Shown here: one piece after another, positions 6,555 through 14,534 of the stretch
Layout of the letters: each line of letters starts with the position of its first letter
Position numbering within the stretch: position 1 is the stretch's first letter
Source of the DNA: JALYNX01 sp035292605
GTDB lineage: Bacteria > Actinomycetota > Acidimicrobiia > Spongiisociales > ZC4RG35
Length of the DNA stretch: 28,263 bases
Assembly (NCBI GenBank): GCA_035292605.1
Contig: DATDPT010000150.1
Location: 1 to 28,263 of the forward strand
Direction of reading: 5' to 3'
Program-made: the position numbers and the translations under genes
Notes under the pieces: model-generated
The model's database searches: none
Seen by the model: only the letters and a program-made list of their open reading frames with translations
What the model was told of the DNA's origin: nothing

Positions 6555-7097
6555 ATGTGGTGGATCGTTGGCATAGTCGGCGCCCTCCTTCTCTTCGGCG
6601 TCGTCATTTACAACCGCCTGATTCAAGCCCGTAACCGCGTGGACAACGCCTGGGGTCAGGTGGAGGTTCAGCTGAAACGGCGGTACGACCTCATCCCCAA
6701 TCTGGTGGAGACGGTGAAGGGTTATGCCTCACACGAGCAGCAGACCTTCGAACGGGTGACCCAGGCTCGCAACGCCGCCGCATCGGCGAGCGGGCCGGCG
6801 GAAGCGGCTCAGGCCGAAGGCTTTCTCGCCCAGGCACTGCGGCAGTTGTTCGCCGTCGCCGAGGCCTATCCCGAGCTTCGGGCGTCGGAGAACTTCCAGG
6901 GGCTTCAGGCGGAGCTGGCCGTGACCGAGAACAAGATCGCTGTCTCTCGCCAGATCTACAACGACACGGTGCTCACCTTCAACAACACGGTGCAGCAGGT
7001 GCCGACCAACCTCGTTGCCGGGATCTTCGGCTTCACGATCCGAGAGTTCTTCGAGGCAGGCCCTGAGGCGGAGCAAGCCCCGACCGTCGACTTCTGA
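6555..7097 (+). CDS. lemA: LemA-family membrane protein
   Basis: This 180-residue protein has an N-terminal transmembrane helix (WWIVGIVGALLLFGVVIYN, residues 2-20) followed by the family hallmark NRVDNAWGQVEVQLKRRYDL, then IPNLVETVKGYASHEQQTFE, and a long four-helix coiled region ending FNNTVQQVPTNLVAGIFGF. LemA proteins are membrane-anchored helical-bundle proteins of unclear function, often encoded beside DUF2207/YciQ-like or TPM-domain proteins and linked to envelope stress. That context is repeated here: the DUF2207 gene begins 1 nt after the lemA stop, so the two are almost certainly one transcription unit and may act together at the membrane. Length and motifs are typical for the family. 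Confidence 0.93.
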   Translation: MWWIVGIVGALLLFGVVIYNRLIQARNRVDNAWGQVEVQLKRRYDLIPNLVETVKGYASHEQQTFERVTQARNAAASASGPAEAAQAEGFLAQALRQLFAVAEAYPELRASENFQGLQAELAVTENKIAVSRQIYNDTVLTFNNTVQQVPTNLVAGIFGFTIREFFEAGPEAEQAPTVDF

Positions 7098-7098
7098 G

Positions 7099-8949
7099 TT
7101 GAGTCGCCTCGCCCGGCTCTCCCTGATCCTTCTTCTGGTAGTTGGCCCGGCCACGGCCGCCTTCGCCAAGTCGTTCTGGCTCTCCAATGCCGATGTCGCC
7201 GTGGTAGTCAACGAGGACGGGTCGCTGTCGGTGACCGAGATCCTCAGGTTTGATTTCTCGGGTGATTTCTCCGGTGCCTATCGCGATATCCCGCTCAAGC
7301 CCAATCAACAAGTGACGTCGATCGTGGTTAGCGACGAAACGACGACTTACAGCCCAGGCGGTTGCACCGAGCTCGGCTGTTTCTCACCTCCCGGCACCTA
7401 CGGGGTAGCCGAGTTCAACGACCTGGTACGAATCGTGTGGCATCACGACTCCCAGGACGAGACCCGGCTCTTCAAGCTGTCCTACGTCATGACCGGGTTG
7501 ACGACGGTCTACGACGACGTGGTCGACGTCAATCTCCCGGTCTGGGGCGACCAGTGGGCGGTCGGCCTCGATCGCCTCCAGGCCACGGTGGACCTCCCCG
7601 GCAGCCCGGCACCGGGTGACGTGAGGGTGTACGGCCACCCCTTCGGAGTCGACGGGGTCACCTCATTGGGCGACGATGAGGTCTCGCCTTCCCTGGAGGC
7701 GAGCAACGTCCCGGCGGAGCAGTGGGTCGAGATCCGGGTGGTGTTCCCCAGGGAGCTGTTGTCCTCGACCAACGGGGCAACGGTGGTCTTCGGGGACGGC
7801 CTGCCCACGATCCTCGCCGAAGAGGAGGCATTCGCCGACAATGCCGAGCAGGCAGCAAGGGCAGGGCGCACCGGCCTGATTTGGGGGAGCGTCCTCGCCC
7901 TGCTCACCGCGGTAGGTCTCGGTGGGCTCGTCTACCTGAGATACGGGCGGGAGCCCCGGGTGGCCTACGACCGCCAGTACGAACAGGAGCCACCCTCTGA
8001 TCTGACCCCGGCCGAGGTCGGGGCCCTGATCTCCCAGGGGAGCGTCACCGAGAAGGAATTCACCGCGACCATGTTCGACCTCATCCGTCGCGGGGCGATC
8101 GCGGCCAGCCCGTCTCAGGTCGAGCGTTCCACCTGGGGCGGGCTGAGAACAGAGACCATCACGGATTTGGTTTTGTCCGTTCCAGAGAAGGAGACCGAGC
8201 TACGAGACTTCGAGCAGTCGCTCATGACCGTGGTTGGCCGGGTACTGGAGCTGGGCCCGCGGCCCCTCCATGAGTTTCGGGAGGCGATCAGAGACGACGC
8301 CGCGGCCAACGCCAAAAACTATCAGGGCTTCCGGGACCAAGCCTTGGGAGCGGTGCGAAAGAACGGCTTGCTCGACGAGACCGGCCATGGGGTGGCGTGG
8401 GCGGTCCGCCTCATCATGGCGGCCGCGGTAATCGGTTCTTTCTTCCTTCTGCCGCGGTTGCTGGCCAACGTCCGCGGCGGAGATGTGATCGCGGTATTGA
8501 TCTCGATCGGCCTCGTGGTGGGGACGATCATGCTCTTCATCCTCCTCAGCTTCCGCCGGGTCAGGAACCGCCGTTCCAAAGAGGGGGCCTTGGAGTCCGC
8601 CCGATGGGAGGCTTTCCGCAGGTATCTGTCCGACTTCTCCAGACTCGAGGAGGCGCCGCCGATCTCACTCGAGCTCTGGGACCGCTTTCTGGTGTACGCC
8701 ATCGTGTTCGGGGTTGCCGCCGAGGTCCTGGCGCAGGCCAGGCTGCACGCCCCGCCGGAACTGGAGACCGCCTCGTCGATCTACTGGTTCGGCAGCTACG
8801 GCTATTCGGGGGGTCACAGCGAAAACGCGTTTGCCGGGATCCAGTCAGCGCTCTCGGGCGCCTTCACCCCTCCGTCCAGTGGCGGCGGAGGGGGGTTCTC
8901 CGGCGGGGGTGGTGGGGGAGGCGGTGGTGGAGGCGGTGGCGCCTGGTAG
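7099..8949 (+). CDS. DUF2207-family membrane protein with poly-glycine tail
   Basis: I chose TTG 7099, 1 nt after the lemA stop, because it yields a clean signal peptide (SRLARLSLILLLVVGPATAA, cleavage near residue 23); the upstream open frame overlaps lemA. The 616-residue product has an extracytoplasmic beta-rich DUF2207 domain (about 24-255, starting VAVVVNEDGSLSVTEILRFD), a TM helix at 259-281, a cytoplasmic segment with LTPAEVGALISQG and a winged-helix look (300-425), and two more TM helices at about 431-453 and 463-486. Conserved WEAFRRYLSDFSRLEEAPP and WDRFLVYAIVFGVA follow. The tail is Gly-rich (residues 595-614) ending AW, a common family feature. Function is unknown; LemA-DUF2207 pairs are widespread. 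A second start further downstream would lose the signal peptide. Confidence 0.9.
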   Translation: MSRLARLSLILLLVVGPATAAFAKSFWLSNADVAVVVNEDGSLSVTEILRFDFSGDFSGAYRDIPLKPNQQVTSIVVSDETTTYSPGGCTELGCFSPPGTYGVAEFNDLVRIVWHHDSQDETRLFKLSYVMTGLTTVYDDVVDVNLPVWGDQWAVGLDRLQATVDLPGSPAPGDVRVYGHPFGVDGVTSLGDDEVSPSLEASNVPAEQWVEIRVVFPRELLSSTNGATVVFGDGLPTILAEEEAFADNAEQAARAGRTGLIWGSVLALLTAVGLGGLVYLRYGREPRVAYDRQYEQEPPSDLTPAEVGALISQGSVTEKEFTATMFDLIRRGAIAASPSQVERSTWGGLRTETITDLVLSVPEKETELRDFEQSLMTVVGRVLELGPRPLHEFREAIRDDAAANAKNYQGFRDQALGAVRKNGLLDETGHGVAWAVRLIMAAAVIGSFFLLPRLLANVRGGDVIAVLISIGLVVGTIMLFILLSFRRVRNRRSKEGALESARWEAFRRYLSDFSRLEEAPPISLELWDRFLVYAIVFGVAAEVLAQARLHAPPELETASSIYWFGSYGYSGGHSENAFAGIQSALSGAFTPPSSGGGGGFSGGGGGGGGGGGGGAW

Positions 8950-8956
8950 CCGGTTG

Positions 8957-10006
8957 CTACGGCGAGAGCAGATAGAAGGCGGAGAACCGATTGCTGATGT
9001 CCTCCAACACCTCGAATCGGCTGAATCCGGCATCGGCGGCGTAATGCTCGGCCCGTTGCCAACCCCAAGCTGCGCCCAGGCCTTCTCCTCCACCGGCCAG
9101 TGACTGGGTCATGCAAAGCAATGTCGAGATGCCGTAGAGCAATGACCCGCGCGGATGCAGGTTCTCCGCCAGATCAGAGCTGGCGTGAGGCTCCATCATC
9201 AAATAGAGGCCGTTGACCGCCAACGACTCCCGGATCCTGCGTAGACCGGCCTGAGGATCTGCCAGGTCGTGGATCACATCGAAGCTGGTGATGAGGTCGA
9301 ACCCCGGGTCCACAGGGATGTCCCCGACACCGGCAACCTGGAACCTGGCGTTGGGTATGGCCTTGGAGCGCTCGGAGGCGAGGTCGATCGACGCCTGGGA
9401 GATGTCGAATCCGAACACCTGGCACTGGGGAAACGCTTGCGCCATCAGGATCACGGCATTGCCCGAGCCGCAACCCACGTCCGCCACCCGGATTCCGGAT
9501 TCCAGCCGCTCGGCCAGGCCCGGAACCGCCGGGAGCCAGCGTGTCGTGAGAAACACCCGTTGCGACGGGCCGTTGCCCCGGTCGATGCCGCGGATCAACG
9601 CCGGGCCGAACTGCTCGAATTCGACGCCACCACCATGCACCGTGGCGGCGGCGACCCCGTCGAGCTGGCCCATCACCGTCGGGATCATGTCGAACCAGCC
9701 GCCCATGAAATACGGGCTGTCCTCGTCGGAGACAAACAATGCGTGTTCGGGAGGAAGCTCGAACCGCTCGGTCCCGGAGTCATAGGCCACTACCCCAGCT
9801 GCGGCAAGACCGGCCAGGATCTCCTGGACATACCTCGGGTCGAGACCGGCACCTTCGGCGATCTCGATGCTGGTCCCGCCACTACCTGTCCCCAGATACG
9901 CGGAGAGACCGCTTCGATCGGCAACTGCCAGGAGCCCAATTGTGGTGGCCCCGGAGGCAAGGTCGACGAAACGATCGAGGAATGCCTCGGTCTTGTCCCG
10001 ATCCAT
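8957..10006 (-). CDS. Class I SAM-dependent methyltransferase, Rv2258c-like
   Basis: This 349-residue protein has an N-terminal winged-helix/dimerisation part (about 1-100, with GLLAVADRSGLSAYLG and GLDPRYVQEILAGLAAAGVV) and a Rossmann methyltransferase domain: motif I RVADVGCGSGNAV at 173-185, the acidic loop FGFDISQ at 198-204, and motif IV SFDVIHDLADP at 241-251. The arrangement resembles the small-molecule methyltransferases of the Rv2258c group rather than protein or RNA methyltransferases. The substrate cannot be deduced. It is downstream of and co-directional with hutHI, 34 nt after hutI, so it may share their transcript, although no histidine-pathway role is known for it. Its stop lies only 7 nt from the convergent DUF2207 stop, leaving no room for a separate terminator. 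Confidence 0.87.
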   Translation of the reverse strand: MDRDKTEAFLDRFVDLASGATTIGLLAVADRSGLSAYLGTGSGGTSIEIAEGAGLDPRYVQEILAGLAAAGVVAYDSGTERFELPPEHALFVSDEDSPYFMGGWFDMIPTVMGQLDGVAAATVHGGGVEFEQFGPALIRGIDRGNGPSQRVFLTTRWLPAVPGLAERLESGIRVADVGCGSGNAVILMAQAFPQCQVFGFDISQASIDLASERSKAIPNARFQVAGVGDIPVDPGFDLITSFDVIHDLADPQAGLRRIRESLAVNGLYLMMEPHASSDLAENLHPRGSLLYGISTLLCMTQSLAGGGEGLGAAWGWQRAEHYAADAGFSRFEVLEDISNRFSAFYLLSP

Positions 10007-10040
10007 GGTTTCTGTGTCCTAGGAGCTGATGTCGGCGAAT

Positions 10041-11225
10041 CTAAGCGTTGGCTGCGACCACCACGACGCCGGCCTTGATCGTTTTCCACACCAGGTTGGT
10101 GGCGGGCCGGTAGGCCAGGTGGGTCTCCGAAGGCGCATCGAGTATCACCACGTCCCCAACGGCACCCGGTTCCAGGATCCCGTGGTCGTCGAGGCCGAGG
10201 GAGAGCGCTCCGCCCCGGGTGGCGGCGAAAACCGCCTGGTCGACGGTGAGCCCCATCAAGACACAGGCCAGGGAGATCACCAGCCCCATCGACTCGAAAT
10301 AGGCCGTTCCCGGGTTGCAGTCGGTGGCGAGAGCGACCGTCACACCGTGATCGAGGAGCATCGGCCCGGGCGCCTGAGGCTTGCGCAGGGAGTAGGAGGC
10401 CCCTGGGGTCAGGACGGCGCTGACACCGGCGCCGGCCAGGGCGTCGGCGTCGTCTTCGGTGGCGCGATCGAGATGGTCGGCCGACGCTGCTCCCAGCTCG
10501 GCGGCAAGCCGGGCACCCCCGCTGTGACTCAGTTGCTCGGCATGGACCCGAGCCGACAGGCCGTGGGTCGCGGCCGCCTCGAGGACCCGTCGGGCCTGAT
10601 CGACGGTGAAGGCGCCTTCCTCCACGAAGACGTCGCAGTAGTCGGAGTCGGGAGCAACCGCCGGCAGCATCTCCTCCACGATCGAATCGATGTATCCATC
10701 GGAATCTTGTTGAAACTCGGGCGGAATGGTGTGGGCGCCGAGGAAGGTGGTCCTCACTCCGATCGGCAGCTCTTTGGCGAGACGGTGAGCCACCCGCAGC
10801 AGCTTCTGCTCGGCCTCCAGCTCCAACCCGTAACCGGTCTTGACCTCAACTGTGGTGGTGCCGGCGGCGATCATCCTGCGGGCCCGCCCGGCGGCTTCCC
10901 GGAACAGGTCGTCTTCGGAGGCGGCTCTGGTCGCCGCAACCGTGGAGAGGATCCCCCCGCCGGTGTAGTCGGCTCCGGCCAGGCGGTGGGTGAACTCGTC
11001 GGCGCGGTCACCGGCGAACACAAGATGGGTGTGGGCGTCGACGAATCCGGGAATCACGGCCCGGCCTTGACAGTCGATGTGCCGGCCCGATCCTTGCGAG
11101 GGCGCATCGCCCGCAGTGCCGGCGTAGGTGATCCGGCCGTTCTCCATGGCCACCGCCGCCTCGGGTAGTGGCGGGCCGCTGTTGGTCACCAACCTTCCGA
11201 TGCCCGTGAGCAGGAGATCGGTCAT
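10041..11225 (-). CDS. hutI: Imidazolonepropionase
   Basis: This 394-residue amidohydrolase hydrolyses 4-imidazolone-5-propionate to N-formimino-L-glutamate, the third step of histidine degradation. Metal-binding HTH (residues 65-67, in GFVDAHTHLVFAGDRADEF) is present, followed by KTGYGLELEAEQKLLR, TTFLGAHTIPPEF, the later histidines in ARVHAEQLSHSGGA and ADHLDRA, and the aspartate in ATDCNPGT. Length is typical. Its ATG overlaps the stop of hutH by 4 nt (ATGA), so the two are translationally coupled. hutU (urocanase), which must act between HutH and HutI, is not in the window and must be encoded elsewhere, as must the last step (HutF/HutG or HutG). Confidence 0.96.
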   Translation of the reverse strand: MTDLLLTGIGRLVTNSGPPLPEAAVAMENGRITYAGTAGDAPSQGSGRHIDCQGRAVIPGFVDAHTHLVFAGDRADEFTHRLAGADYTGGGILSTVAATRAASEDDLFREAAGRARRMIAAGTTTVEVKTGYGLELEAEQKLLRVAHRLAKELPIGVRTTFLGAHTIPPEFQQDSDGYIDSIVEEMLPAVAPDSDYCDVFVEEGAFTVDQARRVLEAAATHGLSARVHAEQLSHSGGARLAAELGAASADHLDRATEDDADALAGAGVSAVLTPGASYSLRKPQAPGPMLLDHGVTVALATDCNPGTAYFESMGLVISLACVLMGLTVDQAVFAATRGGALSLGLDDHGILEPGAVGDVVILDAPSETHLAYRPATNLVWKTIKAGVVVVAANA

Positions 11226-12751
11226 GCGGTGTGCTCGGCGACCACCGTCTCGATCTCGCCCGACCCGATGAGCCCAGCCACCGTCTCGATCTCGTCGGCC
11301 AAAGGGCGATCCTCGGTGAGCGGTGGCACGTGCTCCCGGATCAGGGCAACCACTGCGGCGGTGCCGGGGGCGGGGAGAAGCGGTTTTCTGTATTCCAGGC
11401 CCTGCGCGGCGCAGAGCATCTCAACGGCCAGCACCCGGCGGGTGTTGTCGAGGATCGGGAACAGCTTTCGCCCTGCTCCCCAACCCATCGAGACGTGGTC
11501 CTCTTGCATCCCTGAGGTGGGGATCGACTCCACCGACGCCGGATGCGAGAGGACACGGTTCTCGGCCACCAGTGCCGCCTGGGTGTACTGGCTGATCATG
11601 TAGCCGGAGTTGACTCCAGGATCGGGGGAGAGAAAGGCGGGGAGGCCGGCGGAGCGGGTGGGGTCGAGCATCCGGTCGGTCCTTCGCTCCGAGATCGAGC
11701 CCAGCTCGGTGACCGCGATGGCGCAGAAGTCGAGGACGAAGGCCAGGGGTTGGCCATGGAAGTTGCCGGCCGAGACCACCTCCCCGGTTTCGGGGAAGAC
11801 GATGGGGTTGTCGACCACCGAGCCCATCTCGATGTCGAGAACCCGCTCCATGTGGTCGAGGGTGTCGGCGACCGCACCGTGGACCTGGGGAGCGCAACGC
11901 AGGGAGTAGGCGTCCTGAACTGCATGATTGAAGTCGTCGGCATGACTGGCTCCGATCTCACTCCCTTCCAGCAGCGCCGCAATGCGCCGAGCCGAGCGGA
12001 CCTGGCCCGGGTGGGGGCGGAGGGCATGGACTTCGGGCCGGAAAGGCCGTGCGCTGCCGAGCACGGCCTCGATGGTGAGGGCGCAGGCGATGTCCGCTGC
12101 CATCAGCAGGCGTTTGGCCTGGTCGTGGGCGAGGATTCCCATCGCCGTCATTCCTTCGGTCCCGTTGAGTAAAGAGAGCCCCTCTTTGGTGTGCAGCCGT
12201 AGTGGCTCGAGACCCGCGGTAGCCAGGGCTTCGGTGGCCGGAAGGACCTGGCCATTCCAACGGACCTTTCCCTCACCGATCAGGGGCAACGCCAGATGAG
12301 CGAACGGTGCCAGGTCGCCCGAAGCTCCAACCGAGCCCTGTGAGGGGACCAGCGGCAGCATCCCCGAGTTGAGCATCTCGATCATCCGCTCGACGATCTC
12401 GGGCCGGACTCCGGAATGACCATGGGCCAGGGTGCGCGCCCGGAGCAGGAGCATCGCCCGAACCAGGATGTCGGGGAGAGGCTCTCCAACCCCGGCGGCG
12501 TGGGAGCGGATCAGGTTGACCTGAAGGGCCTCGGTCTGGTCGCGACCGATATGGGTCGATGCCAGAGCGCCGAACCCGGTCGTGATCCCATAGACCACTT
12601 CACCAGAATCGACCGCAAGCTGGACCACATCTCTTGCCGGGTTCATCCGCTCGGCCAATCCGGGCCCCGGAGACACGCTGGCCCCATCCCGGGCGACCGC
12701 GATCACGTCGGCTCGGGTGAGGGGACCGCCGTCGATGAGGATCCTGTTCAC
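11222..12751 (-). CDS. hutH: Histidine ammonia-lyase
   Basis: This 509-residue enzyme deaminates L-histidine to trans-urocanate. The MIO prosthetic group forms from Ala143-Ser144-Gly145 in QGSVGASGDLAPFAHLALPL. The active-site tyrosine loop is VVYGITTGFGALA (Tyr54). The family segments SLLNGTEGMTAMG, QDAYSLRCAPQVHGA and the FHGQPLAF core are all intact. Length is typical. The start is GTG 12749-12751. TACCGT on the minus strand (12765-12760) lies 8 nt upstream, and no Shine-Dalgarno is present, so the mRNA is probably leaderless. It heads a hutH-hutI unit, perhaps with the methyltransferase, and is divergent from a CoA-binding protein gene 64 bp away. No hut regulator is adjacent. Confidence 0.97.
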   Translation of the reverse strand: MNRILIDGGPLTRADVIAVARDGASVSPGPGLAERMNPARDVVQLAVDSGEVVYGITTGFGALASTHIGRDQTEALQVNLIRSHAAGVGEPLPDILVRAMLLLRARTLAHGHSGVRPEIVERMIEMLNSGMLPLVPSQGSVGASGDLAPFAHLALPLIGEGKVRWNGQVLPATEALATAGLEPLRLHTKEGLSLLNGTEGMTAMGILAHDQAKRLLMAADIACALTIEAVLGSARPFRPEVHALRPHPGQVRSARRIAALLEGSEIGASHADDFNHAVQDAYSLRCAPQVHGAVADTLDHMERVLDIEMGSVVDNPIVFPETGEVVSAGNFHGQPLAFVLDFCAIAVTELGSISERRTDRMLDPTRSAGLPAFLSPDPGVNSGYMISQYTQAALVAENRVLSHPASVESIPTSGMQEDHVSMGWGAGRKLFPILDNTRRVLAVEMLCAAQGLEYRKPLLPAPGTAAVVALIREHVPPLTEDRPLADEIETVAGLIGSGEIETVVAEHTA

Positions 12752-12815
12752 GCCCGCTCACGGTACAGAGTGGATTCCTGGGAAGCTCTCAACTTCCGAT
12801 ACCGTTGGCGAGCGA
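12752..12815. promoter_or_regulatory. Divergent promoter region, hutH / CoA-binding protein
   Basis: On the minus strand TACCGT (12765-12760) is 8 nt from the hutH GTG. On the plus strand TACCGT (12800-12805) is 10 nt from the ATG at 12816. Both genes would be leaderless or nearly so. The two -10 boxes share the same hexamer. Confidence 0.5.
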
Positions 12816-13214
12816 ATGACCGACCTGACGCCACTTCTCTCCCAACCCGGGGCCTCGATTGCAGTCATCGGCGCCACCGACCGTCCCGGGAAATACGGCG
12901 GGATCATCTATCGGGATCTGAAGGCCAAGGGATACAGGGTGTTTGCGGTCAATCCGTATCGGGATACGGTCGACGGCGACCCGTGCTGGCATTCGGTCGC
13001 GGACTTGCCGGAGACGCCCACCATCGCCGACTTCGTTATCCCCGCCTACCGGGGGCTAAAAGTGCTCGACGAGTGCGAACAGGCGGGCATCTACAACATC
13101 TGGGTTCAGCCCGGGGCCGACTCTCCCGAGCTCGAGGAGCGACTTTCCAACGGCCCCTTCGTGTGGATCACCCGGGCCTGCATCATGGTGCGGGCCGGCC
13201 ACGCAGTGGCGTAA
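12816..13214 (+). CDS. CoA-binding-domain protein (YccU/COG1832 type)
   Basis: The product is 132 residues from ATG 12816; longer in-frame extensions overlap the hutH coding strand and lack family sequence. It is a single Rossmann CoA-binding domain: SIAVIGATDRPGKYGGIIY (nucleotide loop), GYRVFAVNPYRDTVDGDPCW, then DFVIPAYRGLKVLDECEQAG and NIWVQPGADSPELEER. Homologues such as YccU bind CoA, but their role is not well defined; the fold is shared with SucD and acyl-CoA synthetase domains. The C-terminus MVRAGHAVA is typical of short members. It is probably monocistronic and is followed by the long palindrome at 13257-13312. Confidence 0.85.
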   Translation: MTDLTPLLSQPGASIAVIGATDRPGKYGGIIYRDLKAKGYRVFAVNPYRDTVDGDPCWHSVADLPETPTIADFVIPAYRGLKVLDECEQAGIYNIWVQPGADSPELEERLSNGPFVWITRACIMVRAGHAVA

Positions 13215-13256
13215 GCCCGTCTATCCGAGTTCCTCTTCGTTCCCTCTCTCGTTCCC

Positions 13257-13312
13257 TCGTTCTGGCGCGGAGTTATGGCCCTATAGGGCCATAACTCCGC
13301 GCCAGAACGAGA
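13257..13312. repeat. 56-bp perfect palindrome, copy 1 of a two-copy family
   Basis: The 48-bp core (13261-13308) starts TTCTGGCGCGGAG, ends with its exact complement, and is palindromic through its centre (GGCCCTATAGGGCC). Four more base pairs on each side (CTCG/CGAG) extend it to 56 bp. It lies between convergent genes (CoA-binding protein and acyl-CoA dehydrogenase). Copy 2 is at 16974-17021. There is no U-run on either side, so if it terminates transcription it does so without a canonical tail. Confidence 0.9.
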
Positions 13313-13330
13313 AAGGGAGGCAGACGGCTC

Positions 13331-14437
13331 CTAGATCTTCCCGGCGAACAGCTCCCGGGCGATGATGTTGCGTTGAATCTCGGAAGTGCCTTCGTAGATG
13401 CGGGGGGCCCGGACCTCGACGTAGAGATGGGCCAGTGTGGAGCCCGCCTCCAGCCCTCTTGCCCCCAACACCTGGATCGCCACATCGACCGCCTTCTGCG
13501 CGGTTTCAGTCGCGTGCAGCTTGGCCATTGCTGCTTTCCCGGTCAGGGTCTCCCGGTCCCCGGAGTCGTGGGCCTCAGCCGCGGCGTACACCAGATGCCG
13601 CGCCGCCTCGATAGCGAGGCGAACGTCGGCCAATTGATGGGAGACCCCCTGGAAGTCCGAGATCGGTGTGCCGAACGCGGTTCTGGTGGTGGCGTGGTCG
13701 ACCGCGATGCTGAGGGCCGCCTCCGCCATCCCCAACGCAAAGGCACCGACGCTGGGTCGGAACAAGTCGAGGGTTTGCATCGCCACCCGGAACCCCTGGT
13801 CGACCTCACCCAGGACGTTGGAGGCGGGGACGAAGACACCGTCGAAGTGGAGCCTTCCCAGGGGGTGGGGGGAGATCATCGGGATGGTCTCCCCAGTCAA
13901 TCCCGTCGAGTCACCGGGGACGACGAGGGCGGTCACCCCGCGAGCCCCCGCTCCCTCGGTGGTCCTGGCGAAGACGGTGTACAAATCGGCGTCAGGTGCG
14001 TTGGAGATGTAGGCCTTCTCGCCGGTGATCCGGTAGCCATCGCCATCGGGCTCGGCCCGGGTGGACAATGCCGCGGCGTCGGACCCTGCGCCCGGCTCGG
14101 TGAGGGCAAACGCGGCAACCGTATGCCCGCTTCTCATCGCAGGGATCCACTCCTCACGTACGACCGGGGAAGCAGCCAGGTGAATCGGAATCGCCCCCAG
14201 TCCCTGCACGGCGAACGTGGTCTCGGCCTCGGTTGAGACCCGGGCCAGACCCTGGCGGATGGCACACAGGTCGGTGGCGGTGACTCCCTCGGTCGCAAAG
14301 AGGCGGTCGAACAGCCCGTGCTCGGCGATGGCTGTGACCAGATCGCGGTTGACGCGGCCCGGAACCCCACGCTCGGCCACATCGAGCAGGGAGCGGGCGA
14401 TGCGCTCGGACTCGTCGACCAGGGGGAGGGGGGTCAT
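13331..14437 (-). CDS. Acyl-CoA dehydrogenase
   Basis: This FAD enzyme oxidises an acyl-CoA at the alpha-beta bond, passing electrons to ETF. It is 368 residues from ATG 14435-14437; a GTG two codons upstream (14441-14443) is an equal alternative. The order of domains is standard: helical N-domain, beta-domain with FALTEPGAGSDAAALSTRA and YRITGEKAYISNAPDADLYT (FAD contacts), then the C-terminal helical domain with RTAFGTPISDFQGVSHQLADVR and IQVLGARGLEAGS. The catalytic glutamate is in RIYEGTSEIQRNIIARELF close to the C-terminus. It is slightly shorter than the usual 380-400 residues at the N-terminus. The substrate is not predictable from the sequence; the neighbours suggest an aryl- or alicyclic-CoA pathway. 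TAACTT lies 11 nt before the ATG as a possible -10 box. Confidence 0.94.
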   Translation of the reverse strand: MTPLPLVDESERIARSLLDVAERGVPGRVNRDLVTAIAEHGLFDRLFATEGVTATDLCAIRQGLARVSTEAETTFAVQGLGAIPIHLAASPVVREEWIPAMRSGHTVAAFALTEPGAGSDAAALSTRAEPDGDGYRITGEKAYISNAPDADLYTVFARTTEGAGARGVTALVVPGDSTGLTGETIPMISPHPLGRLHFDGVFVPASNVLGEVDQGFRVAMQTLDLFRPSVGAFALGMAEAALSIAVDHATTRTAFGTPISDFQGVSHQLADVRLAIEAARHLVYAAAEAHDSGDRETLTGKAAMAKLHATETAQKAVDVAIQVLGARGLEAGSTLAHLYVEVRAPRIYEGTSEIQRNIIARELFAGKI

Positions 14438-14499
14438 CGGCACCGCTCAAGTTACCGACATCGAGTCGATTCAGCCCGCCGCGGGCGAGAGCCTCCCGT

Positions 14500-14533
14500 C
14501 ATAATGCCCCCACCAACCAACAAAGGGGGAAGC
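14500..14533 (+). promoter_or_regulatory. Promoter -10 and strong RBS for the HCO-like gene
   Basis: CATAAT at 14500-14505 resembles a -10 box. AAAGGGGGAAG at about 14520-14530, a few bases before ATG 14535, is the strongest Shine-Dalgarno in the window. No convincing -35 box is seen. Confidence 0.5.
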
Positions 14534-14534
14534 A

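Noticed and set aside
8879..8948. GGC/GGT-rich run at the end of the DUF2207 gene as a DNA repeat or assembly fault
   Set aside because: Poly-glycine tails ending in a Trp are common in this family, and the frame stays intact.
9269..11168. Long plus-strand open frames opposite the methyltransferase, hutI and hutH
   Set aside because: Shadows of clear minus-strand genes; low-complexity Gly/Arg/Asp-rich translations without motifs.
13257..13312. Calling the palindrome a standard rho-independent terminator
   Set aside because: No U-run on either strand, the stem is perfect and far longer than usual, and a second copy keeps the same arms; a repeat element is the safer label.
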